From Psilocybe azurescens (Eukaryota > Basidiomycota > Agaricomycetes > Agaricales > Agrocybaceae), in NCBI GenBank assembly GCA_023853785.1, contig JAJIRX010000749.1, forward strand, positions 1-21,426: 21,426 nucleotides of DNA, written 5' to 3'. Numbering within the stretch: position 1 is the first letter of the stretch; every line of letters begins with the position of its first letter. Under the pieces are notes generated by a model. It worked only from the letters and a program-made list of their open reading frames with translations, was not told the origin of the DNA and searched no databases. The translations under genes were made by a program, and so were the position numbers. Shown in pieces: positions 9,790 through 19,960 of the stretch.

Positions 9790-10506
9790 TCAGTCGTCAA
9801 ACAAGGTAACTTCAAACCCTTCTAACTTGACCTCCAGCTCCTCGTTTTCCCTGCCCTCTCCTTCCGGAACGGTTGGACGAGCACCGTACACGCCAACGAG
9901 CAAAGTTCTGCTCTGATCCTCCTGAATCGCTTCTCCACTGTCGACGTCGTGTCTGAAGAACCAAGTGATTTCCCTGATACCCAACTTTTCGCCGGTTTCT
10001 TCGTTGATGATGTACACCCACAGACTTTCGACTCTGTCGTCTCCCTTCGTCTCGCGCTCGACCTGGATGGTTACCTTTCCACCAGCGCTCTCGGGTAAGG
10101 GTACCAAAGACCAGTCACTCCATCTGCTGGTCGCGACGGTGCCTACGAATGGCTTTCCCCAGACGTATTCGATGCCCGTCTTGACCCATTTCTTGAGATC
10201 TTCATCCGGGATGAACAGGGCAAGTCCTCCTTGATCGTAGAGGGAGCTCCAGTTGGCACTGACAGTGACGCGGGCGGTGTGGAATTTATGGAGATCGATT
10301 GGGGCAGAAATGAGGTAGATGGGTGCGTTATCGATGTCGGTGTGGGGTGGTTTGCGCCAGAGATCGGTTTTTAGAGGTGCAGCATGGATCGTGACAGGTT
10401 CGTAGCTTAGCGTTTTTGGACAATCAGTGGCCTCTGATTGAGAGATTGCCATCGCAGATGAGCCATGGTGAAGCCTCAGCTTGGGTACTTGTGTGGTGTC
10501 AGTCAT
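9790..10506 (-). CDS. DUF1349 / Ree1-like concanavalin A-fold protein
   Basis: This is a single uninterrupted exon of 238 codons with a clear ATG at 10506. It belongs to the DUF1349 family, a concanavalin A-like beta-sandwich found in bacteria and fungi. The yeast relative Ree1 is linked to control of enolase. The family core is visible: LWRKPPHTDIDNAP near residue 50, VSANWSSLYDQGGLALF, then GIEYVWGKPFVGTVATSRWS, SLWVYIINEETGEKLGIREI and a closing LLVGVYGARPT. The length fits the family. No signal peptide or membrane segment is seen, so it is probably cytosolic. Unlike most neighbours it has neither intron nor frame break. The biochemical role is unknown. Confidence 0.92.
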   Translation of the reverse strand: MTDTTQVPKLRLHHGSSAMAISQSEATDCPKTLSYEPVTIHAAPLKTDLWRKPPHTDIDNAPIYLISAPIDLHKFHTARVTVSANWSSLYDQGGLALFIPDEDLKKWVKTGIEYVWGKPFVGTVATSRWSDWSLVPLPESAGGKVTIQVERETKGDDRVESLWVYIINEETGEKLGIREITWFFRHDVDSGEAIQEDQSRTLLVGVYGARPTVPEGEGRENEELEVKLEGFEVTLFDD

Positions 10507-11888
10507 GGTGTCGAATGTTCAAGTTGACTTGGGCGATGGCCTTGATAAAGGATTGGGGCGATTCACGCAATCCGAAAGCCGTTCGCTCGATTTGATCAAA
10601 CGCGTCATACTAGGTATACCCCCGAATTTCCGACTAGCCATCGTGACTTATCGTGATAACACCTGATGTGGATCTGTTTGATGGATGAATATTGAGAAAG
10701 CCAAGAACCTCCATAATAAACCGGCCGACAGAACCATTCTAGACCGCTAGAACGTGTGTGATTAGTGATGATAACCATCTATGGATCCTGAATCCCGGTG
10801 AGCTAGGGGTGAGCTTTGATAGTCTTTGAAGTGCCAGCCTACTGGGCCTTTTTAATCTAAATATAAAGACAGAAGTAGAGAACAGAGGTCATGAATTAAA
10901 AATAGATTGGTAGTGAACACTTTTGTTGACTGGAAAGAATGTGTACATAGCTTCGTTATCAACGATTTCATGAATGTCTCTGAAAAGCGAATACTTGCTC
11001 TTGGAATTTACTTGGGAGAATCCGGGTGTATATTCCATTTACATACCAATGAATACGATGTGGTTCCCTCCTTTTGATGTGGGACACATATCGCTATTCT
11101 TCAATTAAGGCCGTAGTTCTTCGAGCTTCAAAGGCAGGTACATTCCTCCCATGCTCTGATGCTCAGCTGTAGAGTAGATACATCATGTTCTTCCGTCGAT
11201 TCGCTGAAATATTGGAGGGTTAGATATCTAGACGCTTATTCATGCGGTTCAACGCTCTCATGTACCTGTCTTTTGAATATTGGGCACACTTCTCGAATTT
11301 ATGTTCAGACGGAATAGTGAAAGAGTACCAACATCTGTACATAGTAGCTCATATGTCGCTGCGAGGCTTACGCCGTTCTCGGTCAAATAGCAACTTTTCT
11401 ATTGATATTTCCCCGATGACTTCAGTCGAGGTTTGTCTGGAATCGGAAGTGTATATTCCTTGTATTACATAGGTTTAGGACCGCTATTATTTGGTCTGGA
11501 AAGACACAGAATTTCGAACGTAACCCTGTTCCTTCGCCCTCTTCTTCGTCGAGTACCGTTGGCCCAGCCTTGCAATTAGTATTGGCAGTCAGTCCGAAGT
11601 TTACAGCATGGCCGCAGCAGTAAAAGTTTGAAGTTTTAGTTATTCAAAAGCTCATGTGGAATATAGCTACTGTCCGTACAACTATGTGCCTTTGTATATT
11701 GGAAAGTCTGCCGTTATATTAGTCTGAACCTAAAGTAGTTCGTATCTTTCTTGTGATTACCAATATGTGAAAGTCTTATGTAATACGTGCACGGTTCCAT
11801 GTGTCACGTACAATTGGGTCCTGGGAAAAAGTTAATTAGTCCCCCTCAAACTTCAACCAGCGCGTCCCAGTCCCGACAACCGCAAACC
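10507..11888. other. Intergenic stretch between divergent genes, no gene recognised
   Basis: About 1.4 kb separates the DUF1349 gene (reading left) from RAD7 (reading right), so it should hold both promoters. I find no coding frame with family character. The plus-strand frame at 11242-11472 has none, and I see no tRNA-like fold. Confidence 0.5.
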
Positions 11889-14093
11889 ATGAGTCGCAAC
11901 AACGTTCGTGGGCCTACTTCTGCCTTGACAGAGTTTCTAAGGGTCAGTATTCTCTCATTAAGTGTATATTGAGGCTTATTCGCGCGAGAACAGGCGTCTG
12001 GAATCACAGCAACGACGATCGCGAACAGGGCAGCGACCAGAAACCAACAACGAGCAGAAGCCCCGGAAGTCCAACCAATTCCTGGGCCTAGTCGCGTGGA
12101 TAATGTAGAAGAAGCGGCTTCTGAAGCTACAGGGAGTAGGCGAAGACCTCGCAGGAGGGTACGTTCACGACTTGCTAGACCGAATAACAGAGCTGACCAT
12201 AGGGCACAGGTGTCGGGGTACGCGTCGGATGAGCTAGACGAAGCTAAATCTGAAGCAGTAGACGATACTACGATGGAGGTGGATGAGGGAAGGGGAAAAA
12301 GCCTACTCCAGCCAAAAACGAAAACTCACAAAGGCGGCGGAGGCCAAGTTAAAGGCCCAAGAGAAAAGAAGAGGGGCAAGAACAGCGATGATGATTATGA
12401 TGACGAGGACGACACCTACACCGCACTTTCAAAGTCCATGATGAAAACGGGACCTCGAAACCGCCTATTGGGAGCTTTGAGAACTGCGCTGTTTGCGGGA
12501 AGCAATTTACGGTGGTGAGTAAGAGCTTGCCTTCATACGATAGTATCCCGATTCCAGTTTTTAGACTAAATACACCATGGCCTCTGGCTCTGGCGACGGT
12601 TTCCTTTGCCATAGTTGTGCAAAGGCTGGTGGAAATGATCCTTTCAAGAAACCCGCAGTCCCAAAGAAACGAAAGGCTCCAGCAGACAAGAGAAACATTA
12701 CCAACTTTGAGGAAAAACGTTTCCCTACCTTGGTTTCACTCTGTATTCAGGTATTCTCGTTCTTTTTATTTTATTTAGCTTATGCTCATATCTTTCAGCT
12801 CATCACAAAACATATCAACGACATCGATGCTCTAGGTGACATCGGTACGTTGAACGTTGAAGCTATTTCGAAAGCACTATCAAAGAATAGGGGCTTGTAA
12901 GTGTATCTTCGACGATCATCATTCAAAAACTAGATTATTCTCAGGACCCAAGAAAACGTTCATCTTTTCTACAATCCTGTCAACGCATCTCTCGCCCTTT
13001 TCGATGCGACAAGTATGTTGCAGTCTTCGTTTATTTGGTACATATCTCAAACTTTGTCACTAGATCTTCCCTCTCCAGCTCTCGAGACTTCCTTGCGTAC
13101 CACAATGCAAACCTTGTTTCGTTGCGCCTCGATTTCTGTGGTCATCTCGACGATGTTGCGTTCAAAGTTTTCAGTAACTCTCTTCCTGCTTTGAAACGCA
13201 TCGAACTTCTTGGTCCCTTCCTTGTTCGGCCCCCAGGATGGCAAGAATTTTTCAAGACACATCCCAAATTGGAAGGCTTCCTCATTACGCAAAGCCCTCG
13301 CTTTGACGAAGATTGCATTAAAGCTCTTGTCAAATGCTGTCCTGACATCAAGGACCTGCGTCTGAAGGAAGTAGGAAAACTAGATGATTCATTCTTGAAT
13401 CAGATAAAGCTCTTGAAACGGGGCTTGCGCCATTTGGATCTCTCGGATCCTAGTCACTCCTGCACCGAGAAGGCGATGATCGCTTTGATTCGTGCAGTTG
13501 GGAAGACCTTGACTCATCTCAATGTCTCTAATCATGGTGATTTGGCCGATGCGTTCCTTGCGAAGGGCCTTCTTCCTCATGTCAAATCTCTGGAGGCTTT
13601 GGTTCTGTCACACCTCCCCGAGCTGACAGACGATGGGGTATCCAGGTTCTTTTCTGATTGGACTAATGCTGCTCTTGTCTCGTTGGACATATCTCGAAAC
13701 GACATTCTTACCGGAGTGTCGCTCAATAGCATCCTCGACCACTCCGGTGGTAGATTGGAAGAGTTGAACATCAACGGATTGAAGGACATCGACCAAGATG
13801 CATTGAGGAAGATCGGGCAAACTTCCCCGCATTAAAGAAGCTAAACGTCGGCTTCTGTCGGTTTGTGGACGACTTTATCATACAGGCCTGGTTGGCAGGC
13901 GAGGTTAGTGGAGGCACCCGTACAGCTGGTTGCAGCCACCTCGAGGAACTGAAAGTTTGGGGATGTAATAGAGTCACTAACTCCTGTCCTAAAAGGTCCG
14001 TGCTTGGTGCTTTATTTTCTCTAACGCTGTTTCTGATGACCCATGTAGAAGGGTGTTGCCATCCTCGGTGTGGAATTCCACAGAACGCGTTAA
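11889..14093 (+). CDS. RAD7: DNA repair protein Rad7 (LRR), seven exons, with homopolymer frame breaks
   Basis: Rad7 acts with Rad16 in global-genome nucleotide excision repair and is part of a cullin ubiquitin ligase in yeast. Exons are 11889-11942, 11994-12514, 12565-12750, 12799-12896, 12945-13012, 13064-13995 and 14049-14093. Introns are 48-53 bases, GT-AG. The N-terminus MSRNNVRGPTSALTEFL is diagnostic. A basic and acidic low-complexity region follows (exon 2). A Cys4 zinc motif is split over exons 2-3 (CAVCGKQF ... CHSCAK), followed by FPTLVSLC and ALGDIGTLNVEAISKALSK. Leucine-rich repeats fill exon 6 (SLRLDFCGHLDD, FLITQSPRFDEDCIKAL, LEELNINGLKDIDQDAL), and the end is VWGCNRVT ... GVEFH. 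Four one-base losses must be assumed: 12464-12465 (CC), 13091-13092 (CC), 13819-13821 (AAA), and the AAAAGG before the last intron. With them the product is 635 residues, with no other stop. Confidence 0.9.
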
Positions 14094-14364
14094 ATTTTTC
14101 TGCGAAATTCAAATATCGTACACATTTAGAAGGATTCCCATATTTCTTGGTTTACAAAATATACCCTTGCTTTCCGAACGACGTCAAGCTAAAAGTAGTT
14201 TCTCGTTCTCACAGGGTGAGTCTGGACTCCGTTACTCACGGGACTATTTTTCTTTCAAGTCCAGATCAGTGTGCCTTATTTAATGAGCGCGATCGGTGTC
14301 TGATAGTCTAAAGGTCTTAATTTCCCCACAGCTTGACTCACCTTCCTTAAATCGAATCCACCAC

Positions 14365-15232
14365 ATGCAGCTATGCCTGGTGAACAACGACCCCACGTCC
14401 ACTTTGCTGATAACACCAGATGGTGAACCCCTTTTCTCGATCGAGACGCCTCTTTTGCAACGTTCGGAGATAGAGGAGTTGATGGTGCCTGTTCCCCGAC
14501 GACGGAAATCGCCTATTACGACGATAAAACGCCTTGAGAGGTATCATCAGAGCACAGGACAGGTAGAGACGGAGATTGGGGTTGTGGAATACTGTGGATC
14601 ACAAAATGGGACGCAATTGCAGCTGTGTGAAATAAATCATGCATTGGCGATTACAGCGCGCGCCGCAGTGGTAGGGATCACGGAACATAGGGATTCGGAA
14701 GAGAATGACGAGGGATCGGATGAAAAGTAAGACGTGAAGCTGATTCTCATTGATGTTATGATCTTCCTGATGCGACGTTATCTTACCTATCTTTCAGTTT
14801 CTGGGAGTTCACAGGACCAGATTCTAAACGATACAGGTGGCAGATATTCGTGCAGTCACCCGTCGTATGCATGCTATTCTCTCGATCGTCCTAGACATCA
14901 CTGAACCAGAATTATCACTTTACAGCTCCTACTGGCTGACAATTCGTTCACCCCTCGCTCGCTATCGCAGAGCGAAACTTGGCATCGTCTCGCGCTCGCG
15001 TCGTGCCTTTCTAGAAATCCTCCCAGCTGGGATCAATCTTATTGATCTGATAGTCGTGACCTTTGTCGGGTTTATGAAACAGCGGGTAATGGTGGAAGGC
15101 ACCGCGCCATATGTCCAAGAAACCTCAGATCCCAATTCTTCTTCGTCTACTCCGAATCCACCGGCTGATACGCATTCGGCACCGCACGGGTTAGGCAATT
15201 CTGAACCTCAGCGGAGTACAACCATACCCTGA
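14365..15232 (+). CDS. DUF6593 domain protein, three exons
   Basis: Exon 1 is 14365-14726, intron 14727-14797, exon 2 14798-14864, intron 14865-14925, exon 3 14926-15232. The ATG at 14365 starts MQLCLVNNDPTSTLLITPDG, followed by GEPLFSIETP. Exon 1 ends in an acidic stretch. The intron joins SDEN to FWEFTGPDSKRYRW, the domain's conserved centre. Exon 3 gives PLARYRRAKLGIVSRSRRAF, LEILPAG and LIDLIVVTFV, the conserved C-terminal half, and then a Ser/Pro-rich tail. DUF6593 is a basidiomycete-rich domain of unknown function. One frame change near 14940-14950 (one base too many, or two too few) lies between LLLADNS and PLARYRR. The gene follows RAD7 on the same strand after about 270 bases. Confidence 0.75.
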
Positions 15233-15423
15233 CGGTACCGGGCATACATACGAGGGCATCTCTTTTGGCTTTTTATGGGGAACCATGATATTTTTTCGAT
15301 GGCGAGTATTTATATGAGTTATCATAGATTCGACCAACCCTCTTTATTTCCCAGAAAAGCGGAACTGGTCTGCATCAAGAGTCCCAAGGCAAATGTCCCG
15401 ACGGCTAATTCTTAATGCAACAT

Positions 15424-16223
15424 CTAAGACGATGCATCTTGCTTCCTCAATATGAGCTGCCATCTTAGAGCTCGGCACATCTTGACAGCTTCACCTTGAT
15501 AGGGCGAAGTCGAGAGGAGGATCGTCTTCGTCCTATGTTGTTTGGCATGAGCCAGGGTAGTTTTGATCAACTGAATAGCGATGCCCTTTCTGTGGTGATG
15601 GCGTGAAACGACCATGCGTCGAAGCTAGGACCATGTAAGAATTTATTATAGTTACTCGTGATTTCAGAACTCACCGAGAGCTAGTCCCAACGATCTTAGA
15701 CCTGTGGTCTTTCAGTCTCTGCGGTCCCGCTTTTCCCGCATGCAAGAATACTCCGGGATTCTACGCCTGGCGAGTGAGTCGTGTCACTCAAATCATACAT
15801 AGTAGCTGGAAATATTTTTAAGGTCTCCTTCGGGCGCCTGTCGGACCGAGTCCTGCACAACTTGTCTAGCCAGAAACGATGAAGGGAGAATATTGAAGTC
15901 CCCGCCAGTATCATTGTCATGCCGTTTAGTGTTGCAAATGCTTTCAATGGGAGTACAAGGAGCGTTAGAGAACCACATATCATTAAGAGATGGAAGAAAA
16001 CCGACAAAGGTGCGGCATATTGCTCACGCATTGCTCTCCGATAGGCGGGTTCGTCTGAAAGCCATGATTTCTTAAGAAAATCGAAACTGTGAATTTAAAC
16101 GACAATGACTTGCCTTCGAGAGTCATCGTTGCGTCCATATATAAATTTCTCACTTTTGCAATGGCCGAATAACCGTCGCTTTGGTCAAATTCTCTTGTTG
16201 AGCTGCCCGAGTATGGAAGCCAT
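15424..16223 (-). pseudogene. GNAT acetyltransferase paralog 1, decayed
   Basis: This is the leftmost of three tandem GNAT genes and is closest to paralog 2. Recognisable exons are 16114-16223, 15675-16054 and 15424-15624, with introns at 16055-16113 (GC-AG) and 15625-15674 (GT-AG). The order is an N-terminal IRPLQ motif, YMDATMTLE, the intron, then RRAMREQYAAPLSVFFHL with two hydrophobic segments, and a C-terminal MVVSRHHHRKGIAIQLI acetyl-CoA loop. Decay signs are several. The residues between IRPLQ and VRNLY are lost with a frame change, and a TGA follows the start region. The SGFWVAE motif has shrunk to SGTAE. The frame breaks again near 15820. The protein stops after KQDASS, well before the paralogs do. 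Only the C-terminal 60 residues still read cleanly. Confidence 0.75.
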
Positions 16224-16545
16224 TAGCTCTCGCGAATGGTTAAAGAGACTGGCGTACGTAAAAGTATTCCTGGTACAGCGGAAGACCCGTGTCCTCAAAT
16301 TAACCATTGCTTAATGGAAGGTAGGTAGAGGCATTATATATATCGCTCCAGTGTCCGAAGCAGAGGATCGTATACTCAGTACTTAAGGCAGCTTCGCTGC
16401 CGTCCAAGCTGACTTGAAATATTGACTCATTCAAATCCTGCTCTTCCAAGACTATCGATGATATGTCCACTCTACGTTGTCTACCAGAGACGTTCGACGA
16501 TACACTTGTAAGAATTGATATACATAAGTACTGTACTTCGTAAAC
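16224..16545. other. Intergenic stretch between GNAT copies
   Basis: About 320 bases without coding signal. It holds a perfect hairpin GGCAGC-TTC-GCTGCC at 16387-16401 and a short palindrome AAGTACTGTACTT near 16525, just beyond the stop of GNAT paralog 2. Confidence 0.45.
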
Positions 16546-17518
16546 TCACAACCGGCAATCATCGACATCTATATTAAAGTGGAACATATATATCGGCTGG
16601 GAAAGAAAGGATACATCCTGCTTCCTCTGAAATCGCCATCCGAAAGCTTTGTACATCGTGATAGCTTCATCTTGATAGAACGAAGTCGAAAGAAAAATGG
16701 ACTTTGTCCCGTGAGCCCGAGCGTGCGCGAGGAGGGTTTTGATTAGCTGGCATGCGACACCTTTTCTGCGGCAATGACGGGATACAACCATGCGCCGAAG
16801 CTCGGAGCTTGTTGGGTCCTCACTTGTGCTGGAGTCTTGATTTCTTATCTCGGGGTAAGTACTGGATTGGTCTCTCCATTTTGTTGTAGTGTAGGTGCTT
16901 ACCGAGACCAACAGTTCCAACTATCTCGGACTTGTGCTCTTCTCCTTCGATTTCTGCCACCCAAAATCCACTTTTCCCGTAAGGGATGTATTCATGTTCT
17001 CCTGGGGTTGTCTTAATCAAGTTGTAATGTCTGGCGATATCTTTGAGATCACTCTCTAGATTCTGGCGGACGATGCGTTTGAGCCCGAATTCGAGCAATA
17101 ATCGATGTAGGGAGAACAGGAAAGCACCCGCAACCGCCATCAATATCCCGGTTCTGCTTGCGGGTAAATTTTCGGTTTGACGTGTGAACATCAAAAGACC
17201 ACAGATGATCAAGCCATACGAAAAAATGACAATGGCGCCCTATACTGGGCACGCATTGCTCGCCGCCATAGCGAATCGTCTGTAAGCAAAGATTACAATA
17301 TTCAATCCAGAACTAACTTGCACCGATTTTATGAACTTGCCTTCGACAGTCAATGATGTTAAGAATAAACTATGGACCTGCTCGAAGTCTGAAGGGCGAA
17401 ATGGGCGAATGTGGACGGGAACGCAGTGTTTCTCACGTTGGGCTGCCCGGGCCCGTGGGCTATTTTGTACCAGCATTGAAGACGTGGTAGAGTCTGGTCC
17501 TGCTTTTAGACCCGTCAT
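16546..17518 (-). CDS. Membrane-anchored GNAT acetyltransferase, paralog 2
   Basis: This is a GCN5-related N-acetyltransferase with a hydrophobic insert, similar in layout to membrane-bound NAT8-like enzymes; substrate unknown. Exons are 17341-17518, 16903-17279 and 16546-16835. The intron at 17280-17340 is GC-AG (AAG/GCAAGT), and the one at 16836-16902 is GT-AG. The N-terminus has HIRPFRPSDFEQVHSLF. Two hydrophobic stretches follow (YGLIICGLLMF and GILMAVAGAFLFSLHRLLL). The catalytic domain shows GKSGFWVAEIEG, SSELRRMVVSRHCRRKGVA (acetyl-CoA loop R-K-G-V-A), HARAHGTKSIFLSTS and MYKAFGW. One T appears to be missing from the run of six at 17221-17226. With it the product is 281 residues, the same length class as paralog 3. 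Confidence 0.85.
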
Positions 17519-17887
17519 TGTCAGTGGCCTTGTTAGATGACTTGACGGAGAGGGTTGGTGTTGGGTGAGTTCTGGGCACGGTGAAAGGAAGGATCAAGCG
17601 ATTTAACCATTGCCGTCGAACGCCGTGCGTTATATTGGTGTTCAAAAAGCTGATATATAAGCTGATAGCTCTGCGAGCTTTGAACGTCCCTATTGCGGAT
17701 AAACGTGTATAATGTAGGTACAGTCGGTACTGTAAATTTTAATTATTATCGCATCGCGGACGCGGGCGGCAAGATATACATAATATGACAAGGTACACTA
17801 TTTACTTGAATTGAAAGACATAATACGAATCTTTCCTGTACTCTAAGCTGGTTCTATTATTAGTCGTATCATATTACACATTGAAAT
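17519..17887. other. Intergenic stretch between GNAT copies 2 and 3
   Basis: About 370 bases holding the promoter region of GNAT paralog 2. A dyad TACAGT-CGGT-ACTGTA lies at 17719-17734, roughly 200 bases upstream of its start. No gene is seen. Confidence 0.45.
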
Positions 17888-18862
17888 TCAGTTGTATTTT
17901 TCGAGGTCCAACTTCAAATCAGTGACGTAAAGACTGCCAAGATACGAATAATTACTTTGCCTCACCCAGCCGAATTTCTCGTATAATGTAAGAGCACTCG
18001 TTTGGTAAATGGAAGTCGTGATGTAGACTGATTTGATGCCATGCTTTTGTGCATGGTCAAGCGAAACTCTGATTAGCTGAGCTCCTACTCCACGCCTGCG
18101 ACAGATAGGGGACACAATCATGCGCCGTAGCTCAGCACTTGATGGCTCACTACGAGTAGTTACGTCTGATGTACACACATACATTAGATAAAAGCCTGGT
18201 TTTAATATGTGACCTGACCTACCTATACCGGTACCTCCAACGATGAGCGATGACCCATCCTTCTCCCGTAGCTCAGCGACCCAGTAGCCATTCTTCTCTT
18301 TATCTTTTGTGCTGTCCGAGGCTGAGCCAACCAGCAGGAGGTCACTCCCTCCATAATGTTTGGAAATATCAAGCATGTCTCCATTCAACCCCAGATTGAT
18401 AAACTTCATCATAGCCGCATAGAGACCATACGCTCTATTCAGAAAAGTTGCAACTGCAGCAAAGAGCGTTGCTTGGCCAAGATATGTGATCGTATTTGAA
18501 GAACTGGATGGTAATGATATGGCCTGAAAGCAAAGCGAGAGCGTTCCCATGGTGTACAGAGCTATGGATATTCTGTCAGCCAATTGACCTCTCATTGCTG
18601 AGCGTAGAAGCGACCCCCTAACAGGGATAATGTGCCATTAGAATGCAAGAAACTATGAGATACCTCCAAACTTAGGCATCAAATACTCACTTCCTGTTCC
18701 GAAAGAGCTCCTGAATAGTTCACGAACTTGCTCGCTATCAGAGCTTCTGTATGGGCGAATATAGATACGACCTGAGCCTGCTGTAATTGGATCACAGATG
18801 CTCGTGCCAGCACCAGCAAGTGTGGAATTGCCTTTGGTCATTCCAGAGTCCATTTTGACCAT
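17888..18862 (-). CDS. Membrane-anchored GNAT acetyltransferase, paralog 3
   Basis: This is the best preserved of the three tandem copies. Exons are 18687-18862, 18223-18617 and 17888-18165, summing to 282 codons plus stop with no frame break. In the first intron a strong GTGAGT donor at 18690 would break the frame. The GTATTT donor four bases on keeps it, so I chose that one. The last intron (57 bases) is a multiple of three without a stop, so retention would add 19 residues. Residues near 30 read IYIRPYRSSDSEQVRELF. Two hydrophobic segments are IALYTMGTLSLCFQ and TYLGQATLFAAVATFL. The catalytic part has NGYWVAEL, SSAELRRMIVSPICRRRGVG with the R-R-G-V-G acetyl-CoA loop, HAQKHGIKSVYITTS and LYEKFGW. 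Substrate unknown; probably an endomembrane enzyme. Confidence 0.88.
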
Positions 18863-19960
18863 AGTGAGTGATAATTCGAGGTATGTGGAGGATAAGAGCG
18901 CAGATCTAGGTCAAAGGTACAATGAGAGATGTGAACTGTCAAGATGATTCAGGTTCCTTTATAATGAGCATGAGTGGCAGGTGGAAGCACGCGTAATCAT
19001 AAGTTTCATGATACGCGACTTCATCTAACGAGCCTGCCATGCTAAAAATAAAGCACGTTACCAAAATAAAATAAAGGAACTCCGTAATGAGCGGGCAGGT
19101 TGAAACAGATGAGACGACGTAGCGATGCTTTGTTATGTTCTTGCGTCGTTTTTTCGACTTGTCTATCATTCCTTGAAACCGTCGGAACCTCATTAGGCCC
19201 CCACTGAGTCAGGGAATCAGATTAATCTGTATAGCATCAAAAGTCCTGAGAGTCTCTGAGAAAATCGAATTGGTTTTTAGGTAGCCTATTCTATAAATAG
19301 AACTTTTGAATGGCTCACCATAATTGAAGAAGGCATTCGATTTGTTGCTGGATACCTTGCTAATCTCTTGCCACTGAGTGAGCTGTACGACGACATGCTA
19401 TCTGGATTTTGAGCTGAACGGAATAGTATTTCGAAGTAAAACGTAGGTTCAGTGCTAGTCCGATGTTGCAAGTAGAATGACCGTATGACCATCGATAGAC
19501 TCCGATGTCAACGATTTTTGTGCGTATAGCCTGGCACTGCCTAACCGGTTGGACACTGCCTCCAGTTTCCAAAAAAGCCCCAAAAAGTGAGTCCAGGCTA
19601 CAGAGTAACAGGAACACAACGTGTTGTTGTTAATGTCACTGCTCGAAATTCAGGGCAGGTAATTCATTCTGTATCACCTGATAAAACACGCGTCGCGCGA
19701 CGCGTCTCAGCAATTTCATTTTGAACCAATTTTGAACGTGGAAAAACTGCTGGAGCTCCTAAAAAAAAAAAGCTACGACGAGCGTTTACATGATATATAT
19801 TATACAAGGCTTCTAACAATCTCCTCCACGGTAAATCAACAAATCACTGAGTGGACTGGCATGCCGCGTTCGCCACGACGTTAGGCACCACTTATGACCG
19901 CGCAATCCATCAATTCCGAAAATCTTTAGCTATTGCTTTTGATATATCTAAATTTGATGA
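18863..19960. other. Intergenic stretch, no gene recognised
   Basis: About 1.1 kb lies between GNAT paralog 3 (start at 18862) and the stop of the acyl-CoA dehydrogenase. Minus-strand frames at 18939-19193 and 19360-19617 have no family character. The segment contains an 18-base palindrome (19688-19705) and an 11-A run near 19761-19771. Confidence 0.5.
19688..19705. promoter_or_regulatory. 18-base perfect palindrome with two ACGCGT boxes
   Basis: ACGCGTCGCGCGACGCGT is self-complementary over its full length. It carries an ACGCGT (MluI cell-cycle box core) at each end around CGCGCG. It sits about 830 bases upstream of GNAT paralog 3 and about 260 bases past the stop of the acyl-CoA dehydrogenase. 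A role as a dimeric factor site is inference. Confidence 0.45.

Noticed and set aside
13771..14112. 113-codon minus-strand open frame
   Set aside because: It is antisense to the last RAD7 exons.
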